DNA of 64,000 nucleotides from Batkoa obscura (taxonomy: Eukaryota > Entomophthoromycota > Entomophthoromycetes > Entomophthorales > Batkoaceae). Of the stretch, positions 33,743 to 46,789 are shown piece after piece; the stretch's first letter is position 1, and every line of letters starts with the position of its first letter. The position numbers and the translations under genes are program-made. The notes under the pieces were generated by a model. That model made no database searches. It worked only from the letters and a program-made list of their open reading frames with translations, and had not been told where the DNA came from. The stretch is from assembly GCA_030770535.1 (NCBI GenBank), contig JASVEC010000008.1, forward strand, positions 248,001-312,000. The letters run 5' to 3'.

Positions 33743-35587
33743 CTAAGGATTTAATTCAACATCATAAAACACCAAAAGGTTTTCCATTAGAGAGATATTC
33801 GATTTTGCTTGATGCCCTGCAATTCTACAAAAGGAAAGCTCATAAAACAGACGTTTAGCCTCTGTCAAGGCTTTTTTCAAACTTTGGGCTGTAACTATAG
33901 TTTTGTTTTTCAAACGATCAAAATGGCCATAATATTTGATTATAAAATGTGATGCAAATGCCAAAAAGGAACATCGCATCATTGTATAAGGTTCCGGGCC
34001 AACACCACCAAGCAATTTTATTATCTGTAAACAGGCTTTGATAGCTATGACCAACGCAGGATAAATGGATGTCTTTCGGCCTTTTATATAAGTTTCATAT
34101 AGATGACAATAGTTACTTGCTACTAAAAATATACAGTAATAATATCTTATATACAAAAAGGTCATGGTTTGGTTTATAACATTATTTAATAGATCTTCAT
34201 CCGTTACCAAGCCACTCAATCTGTTTTTCAGCAATAACACTTTTTTTGTTATTGCCGCGTAGATATTTTCGGTTGTTGCTAATAATTTTAATATATCAAA
34301 TATATCAATTTTCTTTCTCTCGGAGTTGTAAATTTGGATGAACTCGCATTTTTTAATACACAGTTTGAATAAGATGCTATTCTCAAAAAAACTGACTTGA
34401 GATAAATATATAATGCAACAATCCATAATAGTATGCCTTGTAAATCCATAGTTACAATTTATAGTTAAATTTATGTAACTATCTATATATTCTGTTAAAT
34501 CGGAATTTGTTGTAAAGCTAAGGTATGTTTTTGGAACATTTGATGAGATCCAAATACCATTGGCATCCAAAGCTAGTAATCGACGGTAAGCTAGAACCCT
34601 TTCCAGCTCATCAATACTTCCATCCTTTATTTTTGTCAAGTGTAGACCTAAAGAAGTCATTAAAGATAATGAAGCAGAATGAAATACCCACATTCTATCT
34701 AATAAAACCTTCGATGATCTAAGACAGCAGTAAATTATAGTATATGCCTGCAAAGTGTCTAAAGAGTGAACCATTTTTGAAGTTTTAGTTAAGGTTTCCA
34801 ATTTCTCTGTCAAGAGAAAGCATAGTTCTTTCGTAAGTTTTGATTCTGGAAGTAGTTGAAGTCCTGAGCACCACACAGTAAAGTATAGTAGTTTGCTTCT
34901 TTTTTTGTTATGATATGAATCCCAGGTAAACAGAGGGTTGAAAAAATTAAAGTAATGAAAAAAAGCTACTTCTGCTTGGTGGATCAACTCTTTAACTCTA
35001 CAGCCTGAAAAATGATTTTTTATCTTTACTAATGGTACCACTCCCCGAAAGTATAGTTTGTTATTGAATAAATCAATTAATAATAATCTGCTGTTTTTTT
35101 CCAACCTCTCCGTCGTAAACCCAGTCAAAGTAAACAAGTGATAAAACTCACAACGAGTTGTAGTATTTGACAGCCATTTCTTGACAATGTTATTCCAATC
35201 CCTTGTCAAAAATTTACCATTATTATCCACATTTAGCATGACAATGTTTTCAGAAAAAAACAATATGCTAGTGTTTTTTTCTTTTTGTAAGATCTTTTCC
35301 TTCTTTTCCTTTTTGGTTTTCTTATCCGTTTCTTTATTTTTGCCTCTAGCTTTTACTGGAAACCTTTGACGTGATCCAATACTAAACGTCTCTATTGTTT
35401 GATAACTGAATGTTGCTTTTTTAGATAGCGGTCGATCCCAACTACATATCAGCCCACTATTGGCACAAGGTTTACATTTGGGTACTTCTTTGTTACATTT
35501 CATCTTTCGAAAGTTACATTGATCACAACTCCTATCATGTACCTTAATTAAAACACTATCTTCAAGACTTATCAATTGATTAAGCAT
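33743..35587 (-). CDS. Zn2Cys6 (zinc cluster) transcription factor
   Basis: A single-exon gene of 614 residues. Cysteines 21, 24, 31, 38, 41 and 48 have the spacing C-x2-C-x6-C-x6-C-x2-C-x6-C of the fungal binuclear zinc cluster that binds CGG half-sites. A strongly lysine-rich linker follows (about 80-108, NKETDKKTKKEKKEK), probably a nuclear localisation signal. The long helical middle (about 200-560) has the look of a fungal transcription-factor regulatory domain, for example ASLSLMTSLGLHL near residue 310. No dimerising heptads are obvious after the cluster. It has no introns, unlike the genes downstream, and its base composition is less extreme. Its targets are unknown, and it stands alone between a repeat-rich region and the eIF2A gene. 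Confidence 0.88.
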   Translation of the reverse strand: MLNQLISLEDSVLIKVHDRSCDQCNFRKMKCNKEVPKCKPCANSGLICSWDRPLSKKATFSYQTIETFSIGSRQRFPVKARGKNKETDKKTKKEKKEKILQKEKNTSILFFSENIVMLNVDNNGKFLTRDWNNIVKKWLSNTTTRCEFYHLFTLTGFTTERLEKNSRLLLIDLFNNKLYFRGVVPLVKIKNHFSGCRVKELIHQAEVAFFHYFNFFNPLFTWDSYHNKKRSKLLYFTVWCSGLQLLPESKLTKELCFLLTEKLETLTKTSKMVHSLDTLQAYTIIYCCLRSSKVLLDRMWVFHSASLSLMTSLGLHLTKIKDGSIDELERVLAYRRLLALDANGIWISSNVPKTYLSFTTNSDLTEYIDSYINLTINCNYGFTRHTIMDCCIIYLSQVSFFENSILFKLCIKKCEFIQIYNSERKKIDIFDILKLLATTENIYAAITKKVLLLKNRLSGLVTDEDLLNNVINQTMTFLYIRYYYCIFLVASNYCHLYETYIKGRKTSIYPALVIAIKACLQIIKLLGGVGPEPYTMMRCSFLAFASHFIIKYYGHFDRLKNKTIVTAQSLKKALTEAKRLFYELSFCRIAGHQAKSNISLMENLLVFYDVELNP

Positions 35588-36294
35588 TTTGCTAAGTTGT
35601 TTTTCATAGTTAGAAAGAATAGGACTTTTTATTTTGGCTTAGTACTTAAGGTTCTCCTCCCTTCTCTTGAATATTGATTTATTTGGATCAAATGATATTT
35701 TGTATTTTAGACTAATCGTATCTGCTTTAGGTTTTATTGCATTTTATTGGCTATAGCGAGCCTTGATTTTTTATTTTATTCGGTGTAATTTCAAATTATG
35801 CAGTATCTTTCTAAATTGGGATTAAAAATATGACATTTGTATTTTTATTGAGTAGCAGTTACATTACCTATTATCATATAGATCAGGTTTATAGTTGTAG
35901 TGAAAAAAAGACTCAATCTAAATTGAAAGACTAGTGAAATGATTAAAATTTTATATTTATATTTATAGTAAATTAATATAATAGTAAGGTACTAGCTTGA
36001 AATTGGAATGGTAGTAAAATTACTTTTAATTAGCCATAAAACAGCACAATTAATAAATATTGATTATCGGATTGATACCATTGATAAGGAGTTCATTATC
36101 GCTACTTAAAATCTATAGTAATTATCTTGTATTGAGAAAGAGTGAAAGCTTTCAAAATATAAACACGAAGTTGAACACAATCACTAAATTTCAATAATAA
36201 AACCACTAAAAGCAAAAAATGAAAATGAAAATGATTGGTTAAACAAGAAAATAAAAACAACTTTTTATATTTTAAAACTACTTTACATTATTTA
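35588..36294. other. Intergenic region between divergent genes
   Basis: About 0.7 kb between the divergent zinc-cluster and eIF2A genes; it must hold both promoters. No repeat or other feature was seen. Confidence 0.5.
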
Positions 36295-38019
36295 ATGGCG
36301 ACTAACAGTGTAAAAAAAGCAACCCATTTTGCGTGTAATACTTTAATCTATTTTTAAATTAAAAATTAAATTAACATTTAGATCGTACAAAAGAAGGATT
36401 AGGATTAGCTCAAGGTAGTCCAAATTATACCAAAGAGGAGGAGTTATTCCCCTTTACCAAGGGCGATATTCAATCTGTAATCTATGATCAAGGGGGCAGA
36501 TATATGGCATATACTACTACTGAACAGTAAGATCTTTTAAATGTAAAATTTGTAACTCTAAAAAATAAATTAGCATATTTATACATTGTGCTGAAACATA
36601 TAAAGAGTTACAAAAAATTGAAGAGAAAGACGTATTGTATATGGAGTTTAGCATCAGTGGGAATTATTTAAGTATTTGGAAGCGATACAAAAAAGAGGAT
36701 GGAGCTGATAATTTAATCGTTTATTCAACTTTAGAAGGTGAGAAGATTAACAGTTTTATTCAAAAAGAAAGCGAAGGTTGGAACTTACAATGGACTTTTG
36801 AAGAAAGCTACATGGCTAGAATGGTTAATAATGAAGTGCACTTTTACAGTTCAAAAAAACTTGGTGATAAAGCTCCAAGCTTCAAGTTACATTTAGAAGG
36901 TATTAAAAACTTTAGTTTATCTACTGGGAAAGCACCTCATGTAGCTATTTTTGTACCTGAACGTAAAGGGAGACCTGCTTTTGTTAGATTGTATTCAATC
37001 CCCAATTTTACTTCACCAGTTGCTAGTAAAACCTTTTTCAAAGCTGATAAAGTACAAATGGTTTGGAATCCATTAGGAACCAATATTTTGGTTTTGACTC
37101 AAACAGAGGTTGATAAAACTGGAAAGAGTTATTATGGTGAAAGTCATCTTTATTATCTCTCTGTAGCTGGAACCTTCGATTGCAGAGTTCCTTTAGATAA
37201 AGAAGGACCAATCCATGATTTTAATTGGTCTCCTACTTCTAAAGAGTTTGCTGTGTCCTATGGATGTAAGTTATTTTATGTTTTATTATTATTTGGTTTT
37301 AATAATATTTAGTCATGCCATCAAAGACTAGTATCTTTGATCAAAGAGTCAACAAAGTACATACTTTTACCGAAACAAGTCGCAATTTCACTCGATTTAG
37401 TCCTCATGGAAAATATTTCTTATTAGCGGGTTTCGGTAACTTGAATGGAAATTTAGATATCTATGATTTGAAAAATTATAAAAAGTTAGCCAGTATAGAT
37501 GGAAGTGGCAGTTCTTATTGCGAATGGTTACCAGATGGTAGACATTTTGTTACTGCTACTTGCTCCCCTAGATTACGTGTTGATAATGGATTTAAAATAT
37601 GGCATTATAGTGGAGCCTTAGTGTATGAGCTGCCTATTTCAGTACTTTATCAAGTTTGCATTAGAAGCCTTGACGCTGATTTATTTCCGATGAAGCCAAA
37701 TTCACAATCCCCTCCACCAAAGTCTCTAAAAGTTAAAACTAAAGTACAATCGAAAACAGCTTATGTACCACCTCACCTTAGAAATCAAGCTAAAGCTGAG
37801 CCTAAAAAAGAAAAAGCAAAGCCAAAGCAAGATTCTGATGCGTTGACTAAAAAAGCAGCTACTTTAACAAAGAAGCTTAAGCAAATTGAAGAGCTTATCT
37901 CTTCAGCTATGAATGGACAAACTTTGACTCCTGATCAAGTTAAGAAAGTGAAAACCAAAGTGGATATTCAAGTTGAACTGCAAGACATTCAATTGAAGCT
38001 TAAAAATATTCGAATTTAA
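36295..38019 (+). CDS. Eukaryotic translation initiation factor 2A (eIF2A)
   Basis: Four exons (36295-36307, 36382-36526, 36574-37265, 37313-38019) give 518 residues. eIF2A is a WD-type beta-propeller protein that can deliver initiator tRNA to the small ribosomal subunit independently of eIF2. Blades are recognisable throughout. The best-conserved parts are FFKADKVQMVWNPLGTNILV, VDKTGKSYYGESHLYYLS, FSPHGKYFLLAGFGNLNGNL and TATCSPRLRVDNGFKIWHYS, which match human and yeast eIF2A closely. After the propeller comes AYVPPHLRNQ and a Lys-rich, coiled-coil tail. The first exon codes only for MATN plus one base and uses a GTGTAA donor, so the start is the least certain part. The segment normally reading LWQVSWQP is altered to LYQVCIRSL. 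Confidence 0.93.
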
Positions 38020-38444
38020 AACGAACAATAGATTAAAGAAGTTTAATTTAAGAATTTATTTTTTATCATATTTAATACTTTTTATTCTTTAAAATGAAAT
38101 ACATTTTTTACATTTCTTAATTATTGGCTTATATGTTTTGTTGTTAAGTTACGCTTACTTATGTTATATGAATTTAAGATACTATATTAATTTAAACGCT
38201 AGTTTAGAAATGTATTAATACTAATATTAGTTTATTATAAAAGATCATAATTCTATTTATGGAAAATATAAAATTAAATCTGAAAATTACTTTTTTCCAA
38301 AAGGTGCAAAATTATTTACTAATCATAGCCAATAAATTTTGCAAATTTTCAAAAAAAGCAAAACCAAGCTGCTTACGTATAAACTAAATCAATAATTTAA
38401 AAAATAAGTAACGAGAAAACAACATTTAGTTTAACAAAAAAAAT
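38020..38444. other. Intergenic region
   Basis: Spacer of about 425 bp between eIF2A and the proteasome gene on the same strand. Nothing else was seen. Confidence 0.5.
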
Positions 38445-39300
38445 ATGAGTGGAAAGCTTAAGCCAGGAGAAGTAAATTTAGGGGTAAGTCAAGCAAAGAA
38501 AATACACTAAAACAAATGCCTAAAAGATAATTTAGACAACCATTATGGCCGTCCAATTTAATGGGGGTGTTGTAATTGGAGCGGATTCTAGAACTACCAC
38601 TGGTAGTTATATTGCAAATCGAGTCACTGATAAGTTAACTATGGTACATGATAATATTTGGTGTTGTCGATCAGGTTCTGCTGCCGATACTCAAGCAGTA
38701 GCTGATATTTTACATTATTATTTACAGTTATATGAGTAAGTTTATGGCTTGATTTTTAAATTTATTTTTTCAAATTAAATTTTGTAGAGTCCAACATGGA
38801 GAAGCCCCAACAGTCAAAATAGCTGCTACTTTATTCCAGGAAATTTGTTATGCTAATAAAGACAATTTAAGTGCTGGTATTATTGTTGGGGGTTGGGATA
38901 AACTTGAAGGTGGTTCTGTTTATTCTATTCCTTTAGGTGGTTCTTTACATAAACAACCATTTTCTATTGGAGGTAATCGAAAATTGGTATGAAACCGAAT
39001 TAATTCTAATACTTTTTAGGCTCTGGTTCAACTTTTATTTATGGATATTGTGATGCCGCATATAAAGATAATATGAATGAAGATCAATGCGTTGAATTTG
39101 TAAAGAATGGTATTTTGGTGACAATGTTTTTTTTAAATTTAATGCTTATTTTATTTAATTTAGCTGTTACTTTGGCTATGTCTAGAGATGGTAGCTCCGG
39201 CGGTGTTATTAGATTAGCAGTTATTACTAAAGAAGGTGTAAGAAGGATTTTTGTTCCTGGAAATCAATTGCCAGGTAATATTAATAATAATGATAATTGA
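38445..39300 (+). CDS. PRE3: 20S proteasome subunit beta-1 (caspase-like active site)
   Basis: Five exons (38445-38483, 38536-38735, 38788-38972, 39020-39109, 39164-39300) give 216 residues, the normal length of Pre3/beta-1. The 13-residue propeptide ends in Gly before the catalytic Thr (residue 14), as shown by VNLG then TTIMAVQF. The hallmark block [20 protein letters not shown] and [18 protein letters not shown] is nearly identical to yeast Pre3, and [18 protein letters not shown] and [16 protein letters not shown] follow. The subunit cleaves after acidic residues inside the 20S core. The fourth intron uses the less usual donor GTATTT. All active-site residues are present. Confidence 0.97.
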
Positions 39301-41234
39301 TATAAAAATTAATATGTTTTTTAGCTTTCTATGAATAAACTGTAGCTTCACGACTTTATATGTTAATTTTTGTTTAAGTTTATAATTTGAATTTTATAAT
39401 AAATAGTACTAAATTGGATAAAATATAATGATAGGTCTAATTTTTTACACTCTTTTAAATTTTAGGCACTCGCATACTGTTTGATGAATTTTATTTGAGT
39501 ATAATTTAAACTTCATTATTATATATTGTCTTGGTTGTTGTTTATTTTCATTAAGCAAATTAACCTTTTAAACTAGGAAGAAGTATAAAATAGCCTAGAT
39601 ACACGAATGCATACAATATAACTAATATATAGGATTAAACCCTATATAAATAAAGAAATAAAGGAGGCTTTGGCCGACATTTTAAATGGGATATTCCAAA
39701 CAATGTAATCAACTATGTAAATAAAATGTTTACAAATTTAGAATTATTTTAGCTATTTTTATACTTTAAATAATTGTAGCTTTTGACCTAGAAGTTAAAT
39801 TATATTAATTCATTCTTTGATTATAAATTAGGTCCTTCAAAATGAGAAGGTTTTCCTATCTATCGTTTGTTTTCTGTTTACAATTCAACTGAATCAGTAA
39901 GTAAGGACATGACCTTATAGAAATAACATCTTCAGTCCTCTTACAGATATAGCTTCTAGCTCACTCTTCTTTACCTGATTTTATAATTAAGTCTTTGGGA
40001 TGAATAAATTCAACACAAGGCATTTGTTTTTGAAAATTTATATAAAAAAATTAAGTTTTAAAAAATGATTGTTTTTTGTTATATAAATTAAAAAATTAAA
40101 AAAACTTTATTTAAATTTCAAAATAATAGTCTTTCAAAAGTCATTGTTTTTAATAAACAACTTTTGCTTAAAAAGATAGTTTGCAAAAGAAAAAATGAAT
40201 CAATTTAATTAGCTAAAAGCAAAATTGATTTCCAACATCTAACTTTATTTTTGCAAAATCTATTTTAATTTTGAAGAGTCTTATATGGGGATGTATTTTT
40301 TTGTTTAAGAATTTTACTAACAACCTTTCCACTCAAATAGCGCTTAAAAAAATGGAAAAAATAATGAAACCAAAAAAAACACCCTCATATAGCTTGTCAA
40401 TGTTTTAAATTTAAGAAAAAATAAAAGCTTTTATAAATATATTGAAACATTGAAAAAGAAAAAAAGAAATCTTTAAAATTAGTTTAAAAAAAAGTAAAAT
40501 TTTATATGAAAAATAATAGCTGTTTTATTTTTTCATTATAAATAACATGGATTTTTATATATAATAACTTATCACTCTATGTTCTCGCTTATAATAAACA
40601 GCTATTTTATTAAATTAATTTATGTGAAATGAATTAATTTTATTTGATTTATTTACAGTGCATTTAAGGGGGAAGAAATTGAAATCACTTCTTAACGCTT
40701 AAATTAGAATTACCATTTTCTATGGTAACTCAAATGACATTTTAGAAATGAATAAATAATCAATTGCAACAGTGGTGTAGCTTCAGACTCAGTCTAAAGT
40801 ATGCATAAATGACACATTTAAGATGAGCTCATCAACTTTCATTGGTTAAATTAGGATAAGTTATGTTTTGGTTCAGGATTTAATTGGTAGACTTAGCCCA
40901 ATCAGTTGCTTTTTATCTCAATTAATTGAATGCGCTTCTTTTAAAATACTAATAGCAAAGCAGATTTAAATTTTATCTTTTTAGTAGTATTAGCCTTAGT
41001 GTAATTTTCAAATTTATATACCTTAATAGATACTATTGTAGTATTTTTGTAAAATATTTATATTTCATATTTCATTTTAAAAGTATATAACAAATTAAAA
41101 AACAAATCGATTATTCTTCTATTCTAAGCTCAGTTGATTAAAATAAATTAAATAAACCTTACTATTTAAAGGGTTTTATAAGATTAAAAAAGATTCAACT
41201 ATTGAACTACATTATAAATAAAATTATCTAAGTT
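39301..41234. other. Intergenic region with one MITE
   Basis: About 1.9 kb between the proteasome and PUF genes. The only recognisable feature is MITE copy 10 at 40283-40390. Confidence 0.6.
40283..40390 (-). mobile_element. Foldback MITE copy 10
   Basis: Complete copy with TA at both junctions; ends ATATGGGGATGT and ACACCCTCATAT. Confidence 0.9.
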
Positions 41235-44200
41235 ATGTCGGAGTCAAAGACAATAAACCCAGAAAATCAAGTTAAAGCGAGTAATAAGTAAGTTCTATTT
41301 TCCCTATTTTGTATATTTCAAATATTAAATTATTTATTTTAGTGAAGACGAATTATTACCATTTCCATCTTTACCACCAAATACTACTGGTAATTTAATA
41401 TAATTACTACCACTTTAAAAAACTAATATATTCCTTAGAATCTTCTACTCACCAACGTCCTAAACCAAGATTAAACGTTATAAGAAGGGGAAGAGCAGAT
41501 ACCTTACCCCCAAGTTTTAGCTATAGCTTTCCATTTTCTCCACCTCCACCTCCACCAGGATTAAAAAACTCAAACTCAAATTCAGATTTAAAAGCTATAT
41601 CAACATCTTCTATACCAACCCCAAAATCAATACCTTCTTTAGGTCGTACCAATAGTAGTGGTAATCGAATGAGAGGGGCTACATTTTCTGTTCCTCCTTC
41701 TTCTTTACCTCCTCAATTTGCTCATCCTAATCCTTATGGTTCCTTTTATTCCAATAATTCATTACCTTCAATGAAAGGTGGTTTACAAGCAGTAGATGAA
41801 TCGGAACAAGCTATTATTAAACATTTGGGATTGGATGATCATGATAATGGTCCAAATGAACAAAAACGTAATTTGCCAGAATCTAAAAGTAAGTTTTTAT
41901 ATCAAAAATTAAGAAATTTATACTCATTTCTTTAATTTAGCGATAGCAGCCTTAAAAAACTTGGGTAGAAATCGATCACGATCTTTTAATGTAGCAGGAA
42001 ATTATAATGATTCACAACAAATGAATAATAACCCACCCAATGTTAATACAACACCACCCCAACCAAGACTTACTTTACGTCAAGCAAGAGCAAGAGCTAT
42101 TTCAGTTGGTTTTTTAAATCAGGAAGAATTGTTTGATGCATTTCCAGAATTAGATGCTTTAATTGATTCGGATGATGAAAAGAATAGTCATTTACAAATA
42201 AGTCAAAGAATTCAAGAAGAAACTTCATGGGCAAGTCAAGATTATGAAGATGAATATAATGAAATGGCACCTCCACCATTACCCTCTAGATCCCTTTGGG
42301 TAGGGAATCTAGATCCTAATGTATCTTCCAATGATTTATTGGCCTTATTCTCACCTTATGGTCCTATTGAATCATTAAGAGTCTTACCTGAAAAAGAATG
42401 TGCTTTTGTTAATTTTCACAGCTTAGAAGATGCTATCAAAGCTAAAGATGATATGCAAGGTGGTAGAATGGGAAGTTTAAATATTCGTATTGGTTTTGGT
42501 AAAGCCGATCCTACTTATGCTACTACTACAGAAGTACAAACTACAAATCCAACACGTGCTTTGTGTAAGTTTGATTATTTTTTAATATTTATTTTGTTAA
42601 TAATTTATTAATAATAATTTATTTAGGGATTGGTAATATATCTGCTTCTACTTCCTCAGCTATTTTACAATCTATTTTTTCTAATTTTGGTATTGTTGAA
42701 TCAGCACGAGTTTTAGTTCACAAAAATTGTGGATTTGTCAATTTTACTACAGTTGAAGCAGCACAAAAGGCACGAGACACAATGAATGGAAAAGAAATAT
42801 CTGGATCAGTAGTAAGAATTGGATATGGTAAAGCACCACCACCTGGAGAAACAAGTAATAAAACGAATCGACCAATTAATCCAATACCATTAAGTCAATT
42901 AGGTATTCAATTAGATGAAGTTCAAAGTCCAATTTCAGATAATTCATTCAATGAAATTAAAGGAAATAAAGAAAATAAAGAAGATAATATAAACCAATTA
43001 GAAGAGAGCATTAGTAAAATAAAACTGGAAGAAAATGTTAACAATCCTAATTATGGGGTTTACGAAAACGGTAATTTATTGGGTATGGATGGTAAGTAGT
43101 TTATTTTCTATTTTATTTAAAAATATAATAATAGTAATAATATTTATTATTTATTATCAATAGAGAAATTAGTTAGTTTTCCATATAAATCAATTGTACC
43201 TAATTTACCTAATAATGAAATTCGAATTGATCAAAATACTTTAAAAGAAAAACGTAAAGGTTTGGATGGTCATGTTCATTCGGATAATTATAATAGAATA
43301 TTTGATGAATTATTTGAGCTTGCAGTGGAATTGTGTACAGGTAAATAATAATAATGATAATAATTAAATGTATAATAATCAAATTAAATTTAGATTATGT
43401 TGGTAATACAATAATTCAAAAAATGATGGAAAAAGGGGATACTGAACATCGAACATTATTAATTAAAAAAGTATCACCATATATGGCATCAATTGGATGC
43501 CATAAAAATGGGACTTGGGCAATACAAAAAATGATTGATTGTGCAACAACTGATGAACAGGTAAATTTAATTTATTAAAATTAACAATTAATAATATTTA
43601 AATTAAATAATAATAATAATTTATTTTAATTTTTTAGTTTAAAATAATATCAGAATCTTTAAAACCATATACACCTCCATTATTATTAGATCAATATGGT
43701 AATTATGTGGTACAATGTTGTCTTAAATTTGGGCCCAAATATAATCAATTTATATTTGATGCTATTCATGCAAGGTTTTGGGATATTGTCCATGGTCGAT
43801 TTGGTACTAGAGCAGTACGAACTTGTTTAGATTCTAAATTTAGTAATAACCAACAGAAAGTAAGAAATATTTATAATTTAATATATATTTTAATTAATAA
43901 TAATTAATTAATAATTTTAATAAAATAAATAGAAATTAGTAGCTATTGCTTTAGTTAATCATGGATTATTTTTATCAACGGATGCTAATGGATCTATATT
44001 AATAACTTGGTTATTAGATACAAGTACAGTATCTGGACGTTATCGTAGTTTAGTACCTCAATTTTCAGTTCATTTACCCGTTTTATGTACTCATAAATTA
44101 GCTTCATTAACTATATTAAAAATTATTAATCAGCGAATTGAACCCGATGCACGAGAGAATTTGATTGAAGCTATCTTTTTTACCGAAGATGAAAGTGTAC

Positions 44201-44433
44201 TTGAAGCTGTTTTATCGGATTCTAATTATGGTTTAGGATTAGTACAAAAAATACTACAATCTAGTTGTATTTCTATCGAAACTAAAGATAAAATTGCTGA
44301 TAAAGTAAGATTAACTTTAAATCAATTACAATTAAATCACAATCATATTTATGGTCAATTAATTAATGATTTGGCTAATCATAATAATGAAAATGAAAAT
44401 AATATGAATTCTAATAATAATGGATTTTATTAA
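41235..44433 (+). CDS. PUF-domain RNA-binding protein with RRMs (Jsn1/Puf2-like)
   Basis: Nine exons (41235-41287, 41343-41389, 41439-41888, 41941-42564, 42627-43091, 43164-43340, 43394-43560, 43638-43859, 43933-44433) join without a frame break to 901 residues. A Pro/Ser/Asn-rich N-terminus contains RRGRADTLPPSF, a motif shared by fungal Jsn1-type proteins. Two RRMs follow: SLWVGNLDPNVSSNDLLALF with ECAFVNFHS (about 301-375) and WIGNISASTSSAILQSIFSN with CGFVNFTT (about 392-463). The C-terminal Pumilio repeats (about 605-880) show GNTIIQKMME, KNGTWAIQKMID, YGNYVVQCCLKFG and FGTRAVRTCLD. Such proteins bind mRNA 3' untranslated regions and affect stability or localisation, for example near mitochondria in yeast. 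An Asn-rich tail ends the protein. The family is sure; the RNA targets are not known. Confidence 0.93.
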
Positions 44434-44881
44434 TATTGAAAAGAGGTTTTGTATAGGATGAATAATGAGGTTTTTTTTATAAAGAAAGATATACATAAAA
44501 CAGGAATTGTTTATTATTATTATTTTAGTTTTTATATTGAATTAAGTTTGATAACTTTAAAAAGATTTATTATTTTGTACTTTAATATCTTATTTATGTT
44601 TTGTAATTAAGTTTTAAATTTAATAAATAACTGAAAGTAATATTTTGATCAATAATATAACCTCTATTTTTAGAATATACTGAATTAGATTAAATAAATT
44701 TTTAAATCAATATTTAAATAAAACCTATCAAATTTGCTACATTAAAAGCTTATTAATTTTTAGTTAAGATGATGTCACCACATTATAAAAAATCCACATC
44801 AATTTCAAAAAACTTCACTTTTCATTTTTATTTTAAAATTTGTTAAAGCAATACTTCACTTAGTCACCAACATTCAATTCA
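44434..44881. other. Intergenic region
   Basis: AT-rich spacer between two genes on the plus strand; no other feature was seen. Confidence 0.5.
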
Positions 44882-45852
44882 ATGACATCTAACAAGTTAA
44901 AACCCTTAATTGAAAAAGAAGTACTTACTTTAAAACCCTCAACTTTACTTAACTTAACTTTAGCCCCTTATTTACCCAAATCAGAAAATTTTAATTCAAC
45001 TTTGAAATTCGATACTCCATTACCATATAATTATCATTTAGCTTACTTTTTCTCTCAACATCTGGAATCAAAACTGGCCAATGATGGTTATGATTTAGAT
45101 CTCTTTTCTAAATCCCGTAGGATAATGTGGCATAGTGGAAGGTTATTATATACTCATAATAATCTTATGAAATATGGACAAGAAGTTTCATGTCAAACTT
45201 CTATTATTAAAGAGGATAAGATTATTAGTAGTAATTATAAAAAGGAGTTGGTTAAGGTAATGAAACAAAAAGAATATTTTAATCAAATGGGACATTCGAT
45301 GACGGAGATTCGAAGTTTAGTTTATTTTGATGGGGAAGATAAGTTTCATATGAAAGTCAAGGAAAAGGGAAAAGAAATTGAAGTGGAAGAAGGGGAAATG
45401 AAATTTAGTTTAATAACTAATCCTATTTTATTATTTCGATATTCAGCATTGACATTTAATGCACATCAAATTCATTATAATTCCAACTATGCTAAAATGG
45501 AAGGTTACCAAGGTAAGTTATTTATTATTTATTATTTATTATTATTATTTATTATTATTATTTATTATTTATTATTTTAATTCGATTTTGTTACTAATAA
45601 TAATCATTGATAGATTGTTTAGTTCATGGACCATTAACTATTACATTTGTATTAAAATTAATGGAGCATTTTAAAATTATTAATGGAGATAATAGACAAA
45701 TCTTAGATTTCAATTATCAATTAATTTATCCACTATTAGTTAATCAACAAATTCATTTTTATATTAAAAAGTTAAATAATCATCAATTAAGTTGTAAATT
45801 TTATAATCAATATTATCAATTATGTGGTAAGTGTACAGCTATACTTGATTAA
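44882..45852 (+). CDS. Hot-dog fold 3-hydroxyacyl-thioester dehydratase (Htd2-like)
   Basis: Two exons (44882-45512, 45614-45852) give 289 residues. The key signature spans the intron: RYSALTFNAHQIHYNSNYA, then EGYQ, then DCLVHGPLTITFVLKLM. This is the hydratase 2/MaoC-type motif in which the Asn-His pair positions water for reversible hydration of enoyl thioesters. In fungi the closest group is Htd2, the mitochondrial type II fatty-acid synthesis dehydratase, and related mesaconyl-CoA hydratases. The N-terminal half (residues 40-150, including RRIMWHSGRLLYTHNN) resembles the FAS1-type dehydratase N-terminal domain of the same proteins. No clear mitochondrial presequence is seen. The gene converges on PEX11 with 133 bp between the ends, which may be chance. 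Confidence 0.78.
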
Positions 45853-45985
45853 TAGAAAAGTAAATAAAAATAAAAATAAAAATAAAAAATAAATAAATCA
45901 AATTCCATTTATATTCTCTCTCTTTCTTATTTTTTCATAATTAAAAGTTTGTTTATTCTTATAATAAAATAATCTCTTGTTATCT

Positions 45986-46789
45986 CTACGCTTTAGTACT
46001 ATTATAAACCTTTTTAAAGAGTCTTGAATACCCAATATACCCTGACACAATACCAGCAAAATGCATAATTTCAATATTCTTATTAATATGAAATAAATCA
46101 TAACCACAAAAGATCATATCCGATAAAATTTTAATAAAATTCACTTTAATTGTATGTAATTCATTATTAATCAATGAATCTCTTTTATCTCCTTTTTCTT
46201 GAATTTCAATTTCTTTTTTGATTTTAAAATATTTCATTACGTGAAGATATAAATCAATAGATAAACTAGTCCACCATAATTTAATTGACCAAGTTTTAAC
46301 GTAAGTACCAAATTTACTATCTACAATCTTATATTTGGATAAACAAAATAAATCATCTGTAATTGCATTAATCATTTCACTAGTTGTCTTCACCATAATT
46401 AACCCATAATTCTCTTTCTCCACCACTCCCATAGCAGTATTAGGGTTGAATCCTTTCCCTTGAAGTAAATAAACCAACTTAGCAAAAAAAGAAGTAAAAT
46501 TCATTAATCTCACAATCTTTCTTGCATCACCAAACATCTTCATTACACCATCAATACGTTCATGGTGTTCTAATAATACTTGTTTTTTACGTAATAACGT
46601 GATCATGAGAACGGATAATGTATATTGAATTACTTTCATACTTTTATCTCGTCCATCAGTATATGTGAGAGTAGTTGCAATCACATTGAAGAGTTTACTT
46701 ACATTGTTAAGTCCGGATGAGACAATTAATTGTTGAAGTGGTTTGTTATTGGCGAGATAAGTAGAGATGCTGTTTTCGATGGATGACAT
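45986..46789 (-). CDS. PEX11: Peroxisomal membrane protein Pex11
   Basis: A single-exon gene of 267 residues. The N-terminal pattern TYTDGRDKSMKVIQYTLSVL is the Pex11 hallmark (GRDKxxRxxQY), and DARKIVRLMNF is the second conserved, amphipathic segment that bends membranes during peroxisome elongation and division. A central hydrophobic stretch and a C-terminal one (IMHFAGIVSGYIGYSRLFKK) are likely membrane segments. The basic loop between them is lengthened by KKEIEIQEKGDKRDS. The length is near the usual 230-260 residues. The first ATG directly precedes the conserved N-terminus and was chosen for that reason. Confidence 0.93.
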   Translation of the reverse strand: MSSIENSISTYLANNKPLQQLIVSSGLNNVSKLFNVIATTLTYTDGRDKSMKVIQYTLSVLMITLLRKKQVLLEHHERIDGVMKMFGDARKIVRLMNFTSFFAKLVYLLQGKGFNPNTAMGVVEKENYGLIMVKTTSEMINAITDDLFCLSKYKIVDSKFGTYVKTWSIKLWWTSLSIDLYLHVMKYFKIKKEIEIQEKGDKRDSLINNELHTIKVNFIKILSDMIFCGYDLFHINKNIEIMHFAGIVSGYIGYSRLFKKVYNSTKA